DNA from: Xanthomonas indica
GTDB taxonomy: Bacteria; Pseudomonadota; Gammaproteobacteria; Xanthomonadales; Xanthomonadaceae
DNA: 64,000 bases
NCBI RefSeq assembly: GCF_040529045.1
Contig: NZ_CP131914.1
Span: forward strand, 542,501-606,500
Direction of reading: 5' to 3'
Below, one piece after another: positions 17,219-27,052 of the stretch (positions are counted from its first letter, which is position 1; the number at the start of each line of letters is the position of its first letter). A program made the position numbers and the translations under genes. The notes beneath the pieces were generated by a model. That model was not told the DNA's origin, did not search any database, and worked only from the letters and a program-made list of their open reading frames with translations.

Positions 17219-18568
17219 TCAGCGCCGGCGCGCGTGCATCTCGCCCTCGTGGTCCAGCCAGTTGCTGCCTTTGTTGGTCAGGAAGAACACGTACACCAGC
17301 AGCGACACCGCGATCACCGCCGTGGCGTACCAGACAAAGGTGGTGACGTGGCCGGTCTTCAACGAGGCCTGGTACAGCAGCGGCGCGGTGCCGCCGAAGG
17401 CCGAATTGGCCAGCGCATAGCCCAGGCCCACGCCCAGCGCGCGGATGTGGGTGGGGAACAGCTCGGCCTTCACCACCGCATTGATCGAGGTGTAGCCGGT
17501 GAGGATGACGAAGCCGGCGGTGAGGATCGCGAACGCGCTCAGCCAGTCGCTCTGCCTGGGCAGTTCCAGCACCAGGAACCAGGTGTAGAGCACGCCGCCG
17601 ATGCCGAAGAACACCAGCAGGGTCTTGCGCCCGATGATGTCCGACAGCCAGCCGCCCACCGGCTGCATCAGCATCAGCACGATCAGCGCGACCAGGTTGA
17701 TGATGGTGCCGGCCATCACGTCGTCGCCGGCGAAGGCGGTCTGGATCATCTTCGGCCCGGTCACCGAGTAGGTGTAGAAGGCCACGGTGCCGCCGGCGGT
17801 GATCAGGAAGCACAGCAGCAGCGGGCGCCACTGGTGCACGAACAGCTCGCGCAGCGAGCCGGAGGACGTGTCCTTGCCCTGCTTGGCCGCGGCGATGGAT
17901 TCGGAGGTCAGCGACTCGTCCATCGTGCGCCGCAGCCAGAACACCACCAGCGCGCCGACGCCGCCCAGGCCGAAGGCCACGCGCCAGCCCCACTCGGAAA
18001 TCTGCCCCTTGTCGAAGAAGTGCAGCATCCCGAACAGCACCGCCTGCGCCAGCACGTGGCCGCCGACCAGGGTCACGTAGTGGAAGGAGGACAGGAAGCC
18101 GCGCCGCCCCGGGATCGCCGCCTCGGACATGTAGGTGGCGCTGGTGCCGTACTCGCCGCCGGTGGCGAAGCCCTGCAGCAGGCGCGCCAGCAGCAGCAGC
18201 ACCGCCGCGGCGCCGCCGATACTGGCCACGGTGGGCGTCACCGCGATCAGGAACGAACAGGCCGCCATCACCGACACCGACACCGTCAGCGCCAGGCGGC
18301 GGCCGTAACGGTCGGCGAAGCGGCCGAAGTACCAGGCGCCGATCGGGCGCATCAGGAAGGTCACCGCGAAGATCGCCCACACGTACAACGTGGCGTTCTT
18401 GTCCTCCTTGGAGAAGAACTGCGACTCGAAGTAGGTGGCGAACACCGAGTAGACGTAGACGTCGTACCACTCCACCAGGTTGCCGGCCGAGCCCTTGAGC
18501 GTGTTGGACACCGAGCGGCGCAGGCTGCCCGGTGCGGCGGCGGCGGACGAAGAGGTGGATGCACTCAT
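17219..18568 (-). CDS. MHS-family (KgtP/ProP-like) metabolite:H+ symporter
   Basis: A 449-residue, 12-helix major facilitator of the metabolite:H+ symporter family. Typical features are [13 protein letters not shown] at the first helix, [18 protein letters not shown] in loop 2-3, and [17 protein letters not shown] at helix 4. KgtP-type members import alpha-ketoglutarate, and relatives carry other carboxylates, betaine or proline, so the substrate is only a family-level guess. The start at 18568 has GAGG 9 bp upstream. Confidence 0.83.
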   Translation of the reverse strand: MSASTSSSAAAAPGSLRRSVSNTLKGSAGNLVEWYDVYVYSVFATYFESQFFSKEDKNATLYVWAIFAVTFLMRPIGAWYFGRFADRYGRRLALTVSVSVMAACSFLIAVTPTVASIGGAAAVLLLLARLLQGFATGGEYGTSATYMSEAAIPGRRGFLSSFHYVTLVGGHVLAQAVLFGMLHFFDKGQISEWGWRVAFGLGGVGALVVFWLRRTMDESLTSESIAAAKQGKDTSSGSLRELFVHQWRPLLLCFLITAGGTVAFYTYSVTGPKMIQTAFAGDDVMAGTIINLVALIVLMLMQPVGGWLSDIIGRKTLLVFFGIGGVLYTWFLVLELPRQSDWLSAFAILTAGFVILTGYTSINAVVKAELFPTHIRALGVGLGYALANSAFGGTAPLLYQASLKTGHVTTFVWYATAVIAVSLLVYVFFLTNKGSNWLDHEGEMHARRR

Positions 18569-18664
18569 GCGGTGGGCCTCATGGATGGAGGGCACGGAGT
18601 ATAGGCAGGCGCTTGCGAGGATCCTGTCGCGACGGCGGCCACGCCAGGCGTGCGCGCCATGCCC

Positions 18665-19210
18665 TCATTGCGCCTGTGGCGCGGCGAAGGCCTTGCTGTA
18701 CATGCCCGACCGATCGAAGCAGCAGACCCGCCGCTTGCCCGCGGCGAGCATGTCGCAGCTGCTGGCGATGCGCCTGGCCCGCGTCGGCGCCTGCTTGCCC
18801 GTGCCGATCCAGAAGATCCAGTCGCGCCGCGCTACCGCGGTCAGCGTGTCCCAGGCCGCGCGCGCCGGCGGATGCGCGGCCAGCGCGCGCGCCAGGTCCT
18901 CGGGCACGGCCGGTTCCGGTTCCACCGCTACCGGCGCGATCGCCAGCGTTACCGTGGCGCCGGGGTCCACGCCCGCGGCCGCGCGCAAGGCCGGCTCCAC
19001 GCGCAACCAGTGGCCGCCGTGGCCGTCCGGCTGCAGCGTGGCCTGGAACGGATGCCCGGCGAACAGGCCCTCCACGCTGGCCAGGCCGCGCGTCGGCAGG
19101 GCGGCGCTGGCCGCCGCGGGCAACAGCAGGAAACACCAGGGCGCATCCGGCGGCACCGCCGGACGCAGCAAGGTCGCCTGGAAGCGGATCGGGTCGGCGG
19201 CACCGGTCAT
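18665..19210 (-). CDS. YdeI/OmdA-like protein (DUF1905 plus OmdA domain)
   Basis: A 181-residue soluble protein. The N-terminal half (about 8-95) has the DUF1905 pattern (FQATLLRP...PWCFLLLP...GHPFQATLQPDG). The C-terminal half has the bacteriocin-protection/OmdA helical domain with DLARALAAHPPARAAWDTL and the RRDWIFWIGTGKQ segment. The biochemical role is unknown. The start at 19210 removes a non-homologous leader. Confidence 0.75.
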   Translation of the reverse strand: MTGAADPIRFQATLLRPAVPPDAPWCFLLLPAAASAALPTRGLASVEGLFAGHPFQATLQPDGHGGHWLRVEPALRAAAGVDPGATVTLAIAPVAVEPEPAVPEDLARALAAHPPARAAWDTLTAVARRDWIFWIGTGKQAPTRARRIASSCDMLAAGKRRVCCFDRSGMYSKAFAAPQAQ

Positions 19211-19543
19211 GCGCGGACCATAGCACCGGGCAAGGGCCGGGCCATGCTGCACTGCGCGCGGCGGTGTGGCGGCGCGATCCGCGCCGAGCCGATCGCCGCC
19301 ACGCCGCATCCTGCCTGACGTGGTCAGGGCCAACGCCGCGACAGGCACCTACCGCGTCACGTTCCCCGCCCGCGCCGCCGGCGCCATGGCCCCATCCCTT
19401 CAGATCGCCTGGGCAACGCCGCTATCCATGCGCCGGCCCGGGGACCTGCGCCATGCGCGCGTCACGCGGGCGCAGGCAACCTGCCTGCCCGTCCGCCGTC
19501 ACCCACCGTCGATCCCTCTTCCCTCCCCCATTCCCCCGATCCC
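19211..19543. other. Intergenic spacer, no gene seen
   Basis: A 333-bp GC-rich spacer between two divergent genes. It must hold the promoters for the minus-strand YdeI-like gene and the plus-strand chemoreceptor, but I see no convincing -35/-10 pair, palindrome or small gene. Confidence 0.5.
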
Positions 19544-21652
19544 ATGCACGTCTTCTCGCATCTGCGCATCGGCCAGCGCCTCGCGCTCGGCTTCCTCACC
19601 CTCATCGTGCTGATGGTCCTGCTCACCGTGGTCGGCATCCAGCGCGTGCACAGCATCGACCGGCGGCTGACCGCAATCAACGAGGTCAACAGCGTCAAGC
19701 AGCGCTACGCGATCAACTTCCGCGGCAGCGTGCACGACCGCGCCATCGCCCTGCGCGACGTGGTGCTGCTGGACGACCCGGCCAGCCGCCAGGCGACCGA
19801 GCAGACCATCGACAAGCTGGCCGGCGACTATGCGCGCGCCGCGCAGCCGCTCGACGCCCTGCTCGCCGCCTCCAGCGATGCCCAGGAGAACGCCATCCTG
19901 CAGCGGATCCAGGGCATCGAAGCGCGCACCATGCCGCTGATCGCACAGGTGCGGCAGTTGCGCGATGCCGGCGACACCGTGCAGGCGCAGGCGCTGCTGC
20001 TGCAGCAGGCGCGCCCGGCCTTCGTCGACTGGCTGGCCAGCATCAACGCCTTCATCGACCTGCAGGAAGCCAAGAACCGCCAGGCCGCCAAGGAGGCGAT
20101 GGACACCGCGCGCGGCTTCGCGCTGCTGATGATCGGCTGCACCGTGCTGGCGCTGCTGCTGGGCACGGTGATCGCGCTGTTGCTCACCCGCCGCGTGGTG
20201 CGTCCGCTGCGGCAGGCGCTGGGTCTGGCCGAGCGCATCGGTGCCGGCGACCTGAGCAGCCCGGACATCGCCACCACCCACGACGAGGCCGGGCAGTTGC
20301 TGCGCGCCATGCAGCAGATGCAGCGGCGCCTGCACGAGGTGATTTCCGCGCAGCGCGAGATGGCCGCGCGCCACGACGCCGGCGCCATCAGCTACCGCAT
20401 GGACGCGCAGCGCTTCCCCGGCGAGTACGGGCGCATGGTCGCCGACACCAATGCGCTGGTGGATGCGCACGTGCAGACCCAGCTGCGCATCACCGAGGTG
20501 ATGGGCCGCTACGCCATCGGCGACCTCAGCCAGGACATCGCCCACTACCCCGGCGAGAAAGCCGCGATCACCGCGGCGATGCAGCAGGTCAAGCAGAACC
20601 TGCACGCCATCAACGTGCAGATCCAGACCCTGGCCGAAGCCGCGTGCGCCGGCAACTTCGCCCACCGCGGCCAGCCGGAGCAGTTCGAGCACGCCTTCCG
20701 CACCATGGTCGAGAACCTCGACACCATGATGGCCACCGCCGACGCCAACCTGGGCAAGTTCTCGGCGCTGCTGCGCTGCATCGCCGACGGCGACCTCACC
20801 GTGCGCATGCGCGGCAACTTCCACGGCGTGTTCGCGGCCATGCGCGACGACGCCAACAGCACCGTGCACCGCCTCACCGACATCGTCGCGCACATCCAGC
20901 GCACCACCAACAGCATCGGCTTCGCCGCCGAGGACATCGCCAGCGGCAACCAGGAGCTGGCCAAGCGCAGCGAGCAGCAGGCGGCCAGCCTGGAAGAGAC
21001 CGCCGCCTCGATGGAGGAGCTGACGTCCACGGTGAAGCAGAACGCCGAGCACGCCCAGCGCGCCAACCAGCTGGCGCTGGGCGCGGCCGGCGTGGCCAGC
21101 GAAGGCCGCGACGTGGTCGGCCAGGTGGTGGAGACCATGACCGGCATCCAGGCCGCCTCCAAGCGCATCGCCGACATCATCGCGGTGATCGACGGCATCG
21201 CCTTCCAGACCAACATCCTCGCCCTCAACGCCGCGGTCGAAGCCGCGCGCGCCGGCGAGCAGGGCAAGGGCTTCGCGGTGGTGGCCGCGGAAGTCGGCAC
21301 GCTCGCGCATCGCTCCGCGGGCGCCGCCAAGGAGATCAAGACCCTGATCGACGACTCGGTGCAACGTGTGGCCCACGGCGCCACGCTGGTGCACCAGGCC
21401 GGCGCCACCATGGACCAGGTGGTGGCCAGTGTGCAGCACGTCACCGACCTCATGGGGCAGATCTCCGCCGCCTCGCACGAGCAGGCCAACGGCATCGCCC
21501 AGGTCAACCAGACCATCGCGCGCATGGACGAGACCACCCAGCAGAACGTGGCGCTGGTGGAAGAGGCCAGCACCGCGGCGCGCTCGCTGGAGGAGCAGTC
21601 GGCGCAGCTGACCCAGGCGGTGGAAGTGTTCAAGGTGGGCGCCTACGTCTGA
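19544..21652 (+). CDS. Methyl-accepting chemotaxis protein with several HAMP-like units
   Basis: A 702-residue transmembrane chemoreceptor. TM1 is about residues 13-31, a four-helix periplasmic ligand domain spans about 35-188, and TM2 is about 190-213. A HAMP follows ([18 protein letters not shown]). Two or three more HAMP-like segments come before the signalling hairpin ([11 protein letters not shown] near 325; [13 protein letters not shown] near 415). The cytoplasmic tip [20 protein letters not shown] is complete. No C-terminal CheR/CheB-binding pentapeptide is present. It passes ligand signals to a CheA/CheW array encoded elsewhere. Confidence 0.92.
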   Translation: MHVFSHLRIGQRLALGFLTLIVLMVLLTVVGIQRVHSIDRRLTAINEVNSVKQRYAINFRGSVHDRAIALRDVVLLDDPASRQATEQTIDKLAGDYARAAQPLDALLAASSDAQENAILQRIQGIEARTMPLIAQVRQLRDAGDTVQAQALLLQQARPAFVDWLASINAFIDLQEAKNRQAAKEAMDTARGFALLMIGCTVLALLLGTVIALLLTRRVVRPLRQALGLAERIGAGDLSSPDIATTHDEAGQLLRAMQQMQRRLHEVISAQREMAARHDAGAISYRMDAQRFPGEYGRMVADTNALVDAHVQTQLRITEVMGRYAIGDLSQDIAHYPGEKAAITAAMQQVKQNLHAINVQIQTLAEAACAGNFAHRGQPEQFEHAFRTMVENLDTMMATADANLGKFSALLRCIADGDLTVRMRGNFHGVFAAMRDDANSTVHRLTDIVAHIQRTTNSIGFAAEDIASGNQELAKRSEQQAASLEETAASMEELTSTVKQNAEHAQRANQLALGAAGVASEGRDVVGQVVETMTGIQAASKRIADIIAVIDGIAFQTNILALNAAVEAARAGEQGKGFAVVAAEVGTLAHRSAGAAKEIKTLIDDSVQRVAHGATLVHQAGATMDQVVASVQHVTDLMGQISAASHEQANGIAQVNQTIARMDETTQQNVALVEEASTAARSLEEQSAQLTQAVEVFKVGAYV

Positions 21653-21659
21653 TCCTGGT

Positions 21660-21690
21660 GCCCGGTGCCGCGCCGCGCGTGGCACCGGGC
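21660..21690 (+). terminator. Strong hairpin after the chemoreceptor, no U tract
   Basis: Perfect 10-bp arms GCCCGGTGCC / GGCACCGGGC with an 11-nt loop begin 7 bp after the chemoreceptor stop. No run of T follows, so it may stabilise the 3' end rather than terminate on its own. Confidence 0.4.
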
Positions 21691-21861
21691 GCGCCCCTGC
21701 CGGCAGCGGATGACGCACGGGCACTGCCGAGCGCCGCCGACCGCGCGGCGGGTGAACGCCAGGTGTCGGCCGATGCCGGCCATTGCAGCGGCTGCCATGG
21801 CCGGCGCGGGCGCAGGCGGTACGATGGCGGCCTCCCACGTTTGTCCCCTCCCCGGAACCGC

Positions 21862-21900
21862 ATGAAGGCTGGCTCCCCCGACGCCGCCGCGACGGCATGA
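21862..21900 (+). CDS. Twelve-codon upstream ORF overlapping the TonB-like gene
   Basis: MKAGSPDAAATA: an ATG preceded by CCCCGGAACCGC, ending in a TGA that overlaps the next ATG (ATGA). It may couple translation of the following gene or be chance. No homologue is recognised. The upstream GGAA would serve it better than anything serving the downstream ATG. Confidence 0.3.
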   Translation: MKAGSPDAAATA

Positions 21901-22799
21901 GCCGCGCGCCCAACCGCGCGCCCGCCGCGGCCGAGACCCGCAGCGAACGCTGGCAGCGCTGGATCGCCTGGCTGCTCAGCGCACTGCTGCACGTGCTGAT
22001 GGCGCTCGCCCTGCTGTATGCGGCCAAGCCCACCATGTCCACGCCGCAGGGCGCGGCCGGCGGCAGCCGCATCCGCGTGGACTTCCTCGGCGAAAGCGAC
22101 AAGCCGGTGAAGCCGCTGCCGCCCAAGCCCAGTCCGCCGCCGGCGTCCGCCGCGCCCAAGCGCACGCGGGCCACCACCGTGCAATCCACCCTGGTCGCGC
22201 AGTCCGACGACCCGGTGCCGCCGCCCGATCGTGCCGACACGCCGAAAGCGGCCGACACCCCGCGGCCGGCCCCGGTGCGGCAGCCACGGCCCGCGCCGCC
22301 GGCCCCAACCCCGCCCGCGGACACCCCGGCGCCGAGTCCGGCACAGACCGCCGACAGCAGTCCGCCGCCGCCGACCGAGCGGCGCCCGCAGACCTGGACC
22401 GGGCGCCCGCCCGGCGCGCTCGACACCGACACCGCGCCCGACAACAGCGGCCTGGCGGCCGGCCCCGGCAGCCGCGGCAACCGCCACGACATGGACGCGG
22501 CCCAACCCAGCCTGGAGGTGGGTGGCTACCTGGTCTATTACGACCTGGGCAGCGAGAGCCAGCTGCGCACCTGGCAGCAGCAGGGCATGAAAGAGATGTT
22601 CATCCTGCTGCCCGGCACCGAGTACCGCATGGTCTGCCCGCTGGAGATCGCCCTGACCCGCGGCTCCGGCAAGTGCCGCGCCCTGCCGCCGGACTCGCCC
22701 GAACTCAAGAGCATCGGCGACGCCCGCCAGGTCATCACCATGCTGCAGGTCTACCACCAGGGCGAACTGGTCTGGCGCGGGCCGGGGCCGTATCGCTGA
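21897..22799 (+). CDS. TonB-like single-span protein with proline-rich periplasmic region
   Basis: A 300-residue protein. A cytoplasmic N-terminus (about 1-20) is followed by a single membrane segment WLLSALLHVLMALALLYA and a long Pro/Ala/Asp-rich extended region (about 75-190). A compact C-terminal domain (about 205-300) contains GGYLVYYDLGSES, KEMFILLPGTEYRMVCPLE and RQVITMLQVYHQGELVW. The layout is that of TonB-type energy transducers, but the C-terminal domain lacks the usual TonB YP...G pattern that I would expect. It may be a species-restricted cell-envelope protein. No ExbB/ExbD neighbours are present. Confidence 0.7.
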   Translation: MSRAPNRAPAAAETRSERWQRWIAWLLSALLHVLMALALLYAAKPTMSTPQGAAGGSRIRVDFLGESDKPVKPLPPKPSPPPASAAPKRTRATTVQSTLVAQSDDPVPPPDRADTPKAADTPRPAPVRQPRPAPPAPTPPADTPAPSPAQTADSSPPPPTERRPQTWTGRPPGALDTDTAPDNSGLAAGPGSRGNRHDMDAAQPSLEVGGYLVYYDLGSESQLRTWQQQGMKEMFILLPGTEYRMVCPLEIALTRGSGKCRALPPDSPELKSIGDARQVITMLQVYHQGELVWRGPGPYR

Positions 22800-22837
22800 G
22801 CCGGCGTGCGCGGGCTGTCGGTGCGTCCACCTTCGTG

Positions 22838-23190
22838 CAGTCGGGACTGAAGTCCCTCCCACAAGGAGCGACCATCTGTCAGCACTGCCCGCAGCACTCC
22901 CACAGCAGACAAGCGCTCCGCCTCCGTATAAGCACTCCACCTCCGTAGGAGCGGCTTCAGCCGCGACAAGCGAAGCCATCGGCACAGCCGGCCTCTTTGC
23001 AGTCGGGACTGAAGTCCCTCCCACAAGGAGCGACCATCTGTCAGCACTGCCTGCAGCACTCCCACAGCAGACAAGCATTCCGCCTCCGCACATGCACTCC
23101 GCCTCCGTAGGAGCGGCTTCAGCCGCGACAAGCGAAGCCACCACCGCAGCCGACCTCACTGCAGTCGGGACTGAGTCCCTCCCACAAAGC
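22838..23190. repeat. 162-bp tandem repeat carrying two palindrome classes
   Basis: Two full units (22838-22999 and 23000-23161) and about 30 bp of a third have an exact 162-bp period. Each unit starts with the GGGACTGAAGTCCC palindrome and carries one GTAGGAGCGGCTTCAGCCGC element (22945-22967, 23107-23129). A degenerate copy of the second element lies further on at 23250-23271. No coding potential is credible. The third start has lost one A in the palindrome (GGGACTGAGTCCC). Confidence 0.85.
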
Positions 23191-23462
23191 AATGGCCGCC
23201 ATGCTGCAGGCACCGGCACTTGCACAAGACACCACGCGACTCGCCAACGGTAGGAGCGGCTTCAACCGCGGCCCAGACGACGCTGAGCCAACGCAACACC
23301 GAACCCCACGCCCGAAGCGACCACGCCCCACACCCTCACGCGCGCTTTGCATTCGCCGTCGGGACGATTGCTAGAGTCGGCCCGCGCCGCCGCGGCCGCC
23401 TGTCCCCCGCTTTGCAGCCATCGCCCGGCCCGGCGTCTTTCCTCCATTGAAGGAGTCTCGAC

Positions 23463-23918
23463 ATGCCCTGGAAATTCCCCCTCGCACCGCTCGCCCTCGC
23501 CGCCGTCGCCTTGCCCGCGCTGGCCCAGTCCGACCGGCAGGTGGCCGAGGACATGCTGACCCGCTCGGCCAACGTCTGCCCCGGTCACAGCACCGAGCGC
23601 ACGTCCCCCACGGTGAAGGCCGTGCCGGTGGGCGCACTGCGGGTGATGCTCGACCGCGGCCTGGTGCTGTGCCCGGACCGGCGCCTGGACGCCGACGCGC
23701 CGGCCGTGTTCTACGGCAGGCTCGGCGTGTTCGCCTGGAACCCCGAGGTCGCCGCCGGCTCCAGCGTGATCGTCAAACAGATCGACGCGATGACCCGCAA
23801 GGACGAATACCCGTCCGACACCCTGGTGTGGGACGCCAAGGGCACGCCGCTGAAGCAGCGCACGGTGCCGGCGTTCGAGCCCAAGCCCGGTGCCACCGTG
23901 CTGTACCAGGTGCGCTGA
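23463..23918 (+). CDS. Small secreted protein of unknown function
   Basis: A 151-residue protein with a clear signal peptide (MPWKFPLAPLALAAVALPALAQS) and two Cys residues in the mature part (CPGHS, LVLCPDRR) that could form a disulfide. I do not recognise a family. The predicted mature protein is about 130 residues and mixed alpha/beta. An AAGGAG ribosome-binding site lies 8 bp before the ATG. A strong terminator follows, so it is probably monocistronic. Confidence 0.75.
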   Translation: MPWKFPLAPLALAAVALPALAQSDRQVAEDMLTRSANVCPGHSTERTSPTVKAVPVGALRVMLDRGLVLCPDRRLDADAPAVFYGRLGVFAWNPEVAAGSSVIVKQIDAMTRKDEYPSDTLVWDAKGTPLKQRTVPAFEPKPGATVLYQVR

Positions 23919-23964
23919 CACGCAGCCGCGGGCCCTCGCCCGCGGCCCCGCCACGGCGACCGCG

Positions 23965-24001
23965 GCCGGCGCGATCCCGCAGGATCCGCCGGCTTTTTGT
24001 T
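23965..24001 (+). terminator. Rho-independent terminator
   Basis: Stem GCCGGCG (23965-23971) pairs with CGCCGGC (23987-23993), with an inner GATCC/GGATC extension, then TTTTTGTT. It ends the secreted-protein transcript. A further GCCGCGGGC/GCCCGCGGC hairpin lies just upstream (about 23926-23947). Confidence 0.85.
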
Positions 24002-24515
24002 GCGTGCGCCCTCTCCGACGACCGCGCTAGCAACGAACCTGGCGCGCCGTGACCTGCTCGCCATCGACGGTGTCCTGCTGCTGTCCCGGCAGCGTCCGCT
24101 CCGCGCCCGGCCGCGGACAACCATCGACACGGCACACACGATGATTGCGTATCGCGTCCTGATTATCTTAAAACCACGACTATTTACTTCTGAAAAGTCA
24201 GATTCAGAAACGTAGACAAATGCCTATGTCGTGCACGCGACCTGCCGGAACCGCCGAATTCGGCCGGATTCCAGCGACATCATGCGGATTTTTGATTCTT
24301 TCCTTTTCGCCACTGTGGCGCACTGCACGCCGCGATACCGATGCATCGCTGGGTTTTCCAGCGCGATATGTCGCGCAGTGCCGTCGCATGCAACGCGAAT
24401 CAATACCGCGGATAAACATTATCTCGTCGTGTCGCAAAAATAATGCGGACGACATAGTAGCGTCTGCGCCCTCCCCCACCCCCGGGCGACCGGGAATCAT
24501 TGCGAGGATGTTTCC
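24002..24515. other. AT-rich gene-free spacer upstream of the secreted hydrolase
   Basis: About 500 bp, clearly AT-richer than the flanks between 24130 and 24470. It contains a small hairpin CGCTGG/CCAGCG (about 24349-24366). No gene is credible. It probably contains the promoter and possible nucleoid-protein (H-NS type) binding DNA for the following hydrolase, but I see no good -35/-10 pair. Confidence 0.4.
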
Positions 24516-25778
24516 ATGGCCACACAGCGGAATCGGCTGGCGCTGCGCGCACTTTCCCTCATCGGCATCGCGGGCGCGTTGTTGCCCATCGCCGCCACGG
24601 CGGCACCGGCACGCGGCACCGTGCTCAACAGCAATGTCCTGACCAGCTACACCCGCCAAGCGATCGGCACGCTGCTGGCCAACGACCAATCCACCGACCA
24701 GGCCAAGTGCGACGTGCGCGTGGCCGAGTTCACCTACGCCACCATCGGCGTCAATGGCGAACCCACCACCGCCTCGGCCGCGCTGCTGGTGCCGGGCGGC
24801 AGCCAGTGCCCCGGGCCGTACCCGCTGGTGAGCTACAGCCAGGGCACCGAGTCGCAGCGTCGCGCCGAACAGGCCAAGGAGATCCGCGACGCCAAGGGCG
24901 ACGAGACCATGGTCACCCACCTCGCCACACAAGGCTATGTGGTGGTGAGCAGCGACTACCTGGGCATCGGCCGCTCCACCTATGCATTCCACCCCTACCT
25001 GCACGCCGCGTCCGAAGCCAGCGCCACCATCGACGCCCTGCGCGCCGCGCGCCAGGTGCTGCAGCGGCTCAACACCCCGCTGTCGGGCAAGGTCATGCTG
25101 ACCGGCTACTCGCAGGGCGGGCATGCCGCCATGGCCACCCAGCGCGAGATCGAGGCGCACCTGTCCAACGAGTTCAACCTGGTCGCCAGCGCGCCGATCT
25201 CCGGCCCTTACGCGCTCAGCCAGACCTTCCGCGACAGCTGGAGCGGCCGCAACGCGGTGGGCGAGAACACCTTCGGCATCGTGCTGGCCAGCTACGCCAT
25301 CATCGGCATGCAGCGCACCTACAAGAACATCTACCTCGACCCGTCGCAGGTATTCCAGGATCCCTGGGCCAAGCAGGTGGAGGCGCTGTTCCCCGGCAAG
25401 CAGAGCCTGACCGACCTGGTGCTCGGCGACACCCTGCCGGGCGTGGACAAGATCCGCCAATACTTCCAGCCCGGCTTCTACAAGGACTTCGCCAGCAACG
25501 CCAACGACCCGTTCCTGCGCGACCTGGAGCGCAACGACCTGCTCGACTGGGCACCGCACACCCCGACCCTGCTGTGCGGCTCGGACAACGACGCCACCGT
25601 GCCGCTGAAGAACGCCACCACCGCCGTCGCCGCGTTCAAGGCCCGCGGCAGCAACCAGGCGACCGTGCTCGACCTGGGCACCGGCAAGCCCAGCGACAAC
25701 AGCGCGCTGGAGCATCTGTTCACCGAAGAAGCCTGCACCATCGCCGTGCGCCAGCAACTGTTCGACAAACTTCGCTGA
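24516..25778 (+). CDS. Secreted alpha/beta hydrolase (lipase/esterase-like)
   Basis: A 420-residue protein with a signal peptide ending near residue 29 (ATAAPA). The nucleophile elbow GYSQGGHAA (Ser in GxSxG) lies near residue 196. Candidate acid and His are Asp in CGSDNDATVPL and His in SALEHLFTEEAC. Family resemblance is to extracellular LIP-type lipases/esterases, which in plant pathogens act on cutin or acyl-sugar substrates; this substrate is not proven. AGGA lies upstream of the ATG. It is flanked by terminators on both sides, so it is monocistronic. Confidence 0.85.
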   Translation: MATQRNRLALRALSLIGIAGALLPIAATAAPARGTVLNSNVLTSYTRQAIGTLLANDQSTDQAKCDVRVAEFTYATIGVNGEPTTASAALLVPGGSQCPGPYPLVSYSQGTESQRRAEQAKEIRDAKGDETMVTHLATQGYVVVSSDYLGIGRSTYAFHPYLHAASEASATIDALRAARQVLQRLNTPLSGKVMLTGYSQGGHAAMATQREIEAHLSNEFNLVASAPISGPYALSQTFRDSWSGRNAVGENTFGIVLASYAIIGMQRTYKNIYLDPSQVFQDPWAKQVEALFPGKQSLTDLVLGDTLPGVDKIRQYFQPGFYKDFASNANDPFLRDLERNDLLDWAPHTPTLLCGSDNDATVPLKNATTAVAAFKARGSNQATVLDLGTGKPSDNSALEHLFTEEACTIAVRQQLFDKLR

Positions 25779-25843
25779 GGTCGCGGCGGACGACAGCGCA
25801 GGCGCACTCCTCCCCCGGCGCCTGCGAACGTCCGTCCCGCTGG

Positions 25844-25880
25844 CTGCCACGCCTGGGCGCAGGCGTGGCAGCGTTTTCTG
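25844..25880 (+). terminator. Rho-independent terminator
   Basis: Perfect 11-bp arms CTGCCACGCCT and AGGCGTGGCAG enclose a 6-nt loop, followed by CGTTTTCTGT. It is placed 65 bp after the hydrolase stop. Confidence 0.85.
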
Positions 25881-26079
25881 TGTGGTGCGAGCGGCGCATG
25901 TGCCGGCGTCCCGCGGCGAGGTTGGCGGCGGCGATGACCGCGCGTTGTGCTTCGCGACGCCAAAGCAGAGACGCCGACGCTGGGGCCACAACTGACTCGG
26001 ACATCCGCATGACCGCAGATCGGCGAGGCGAGGCCGGCGCTGAGCCGCAGGCCCGCGCATCGTCCCCTACGCCCAGCCA

Positions 26080-26781
26080 TCACCCCGTGCCGAGACCGGC
26101 GCCACGCAGCAGCATCGACACCTGCTTGCGCCGATCCCGCGCATCGGCGATCGCCCGGCCTACGGCATACACCGACAACGGCACCACCCAGCTCGCCCAC
26201 AGCAGCAGCGCGATCAAGCCCGGCGACGGCGTCAGGCCCAGGCCGATCGCCGACGGCAACGAAATCCGGAACACCACCGGCGCCAGCGTCGCCAGATAGG
26301 CGCGCACCATCCAGCGCTGGTGCCGCAGCACCTGCCCACGCCAGATCGCCACCAGCCCGACCGACCCGGTGACTAGCCACGCCAGCGCCGTGGCCGCGAA
26401 CGCCCCCCGGATCGACGGTGGCGCCGGCGAGGTCGCGATCAGGCCGACTGCCCCGACCATCGCCACCACCATCCCGGCGAAATACACCCGCCCCACCCAC
26501 CGATGCAGCCGCGGCCAGCGCCGCCACCGCTGCGTCGCAAACTGCAGCGCCCCCAGCAACAGGCCGACCGCCCCGCCACCGAGATGACACCACAGCCACC
26601 CGCGGCGGGTCAGGAACATCGCATAGGCCGGCGACTGCAGCGAGGCGTACTTCAGATACACCGAGTGCACGAACTCCGTGGCGAACAGGGCCAGGGCGAG
26701 CCAGAGCAGCCACCAGGCCAGGCGTACGGCTCGGCGGGTGCGCGGTGGCACGAGTTGGGGCCTCGTCGGCTCGCTGTTCAT
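26080..26781 (-). CDS. DUF2306 membrane protein
   Basis: A 233-residue protein with six to seven hydrophobic segments and the DUF2306 core: HLGGGAVGLLLGALQFATQRWRRWPRLHRWVGRVY, with conserved His residues near helices 2 and 3, and RHQRWMVRAYLATLAPVVFR. The family resembles cytochrome-b561-type four-helix haem proteins, but the function is unknown. It runs opposite to its neighbours and has no visible operon partner. Confidence 0.75.
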   Translation of the reverse strand: MNSEPTRPQLVPPRTRRAVRLAWWLLWLALALFATEFVHSVYLKYASLQSPAYAMFLTRRGWLWCHLGGGAVGLLLGALQFATQRWRRWPRLHRWVGRVYFAGMVVAMVGAVGLIATSPAPPSIRGAFAATALAWLVTGSVGLVAIWRGQVLRHQRWMVRAYLATLAPVVFRISLPSAIGLGLTPSPGLIALLLWASWVVPLSVYAVGRAIADARDRRKQVSMLLRGAGLGTG

Positions 26782-27052
26782 TCCCTGCCCATGCTGCGCC
26801 GGACCCTCGGCAGCGCGACGCTAGCATGGACGTCCTGGCTCTACGGGAGGACGCGACGGGCGGCGGGCGGGCGTGTCAGCGAGCGCGGTGGCAAGCGCCG
26901 CATGGCGGATCGACGCAGGCGGCCCGGGGCCGGTTACGAAACCGACGCTGCAGCCGATAGAGCGAATCACGTCTCGATTTGTAGACGACCCAGTTAACAG
27001 TACAGACATCGCCCGCGCACAGGGCTATGGTCGATCCAGGGACGGGGGTCGC

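Noticed and set aside
22838-23190. Possible CRISPR array at the 162-bp repeat
   Set aside because: The period is far too long, the units are near identical over their whole length with no spacers, and no cas genes are present.
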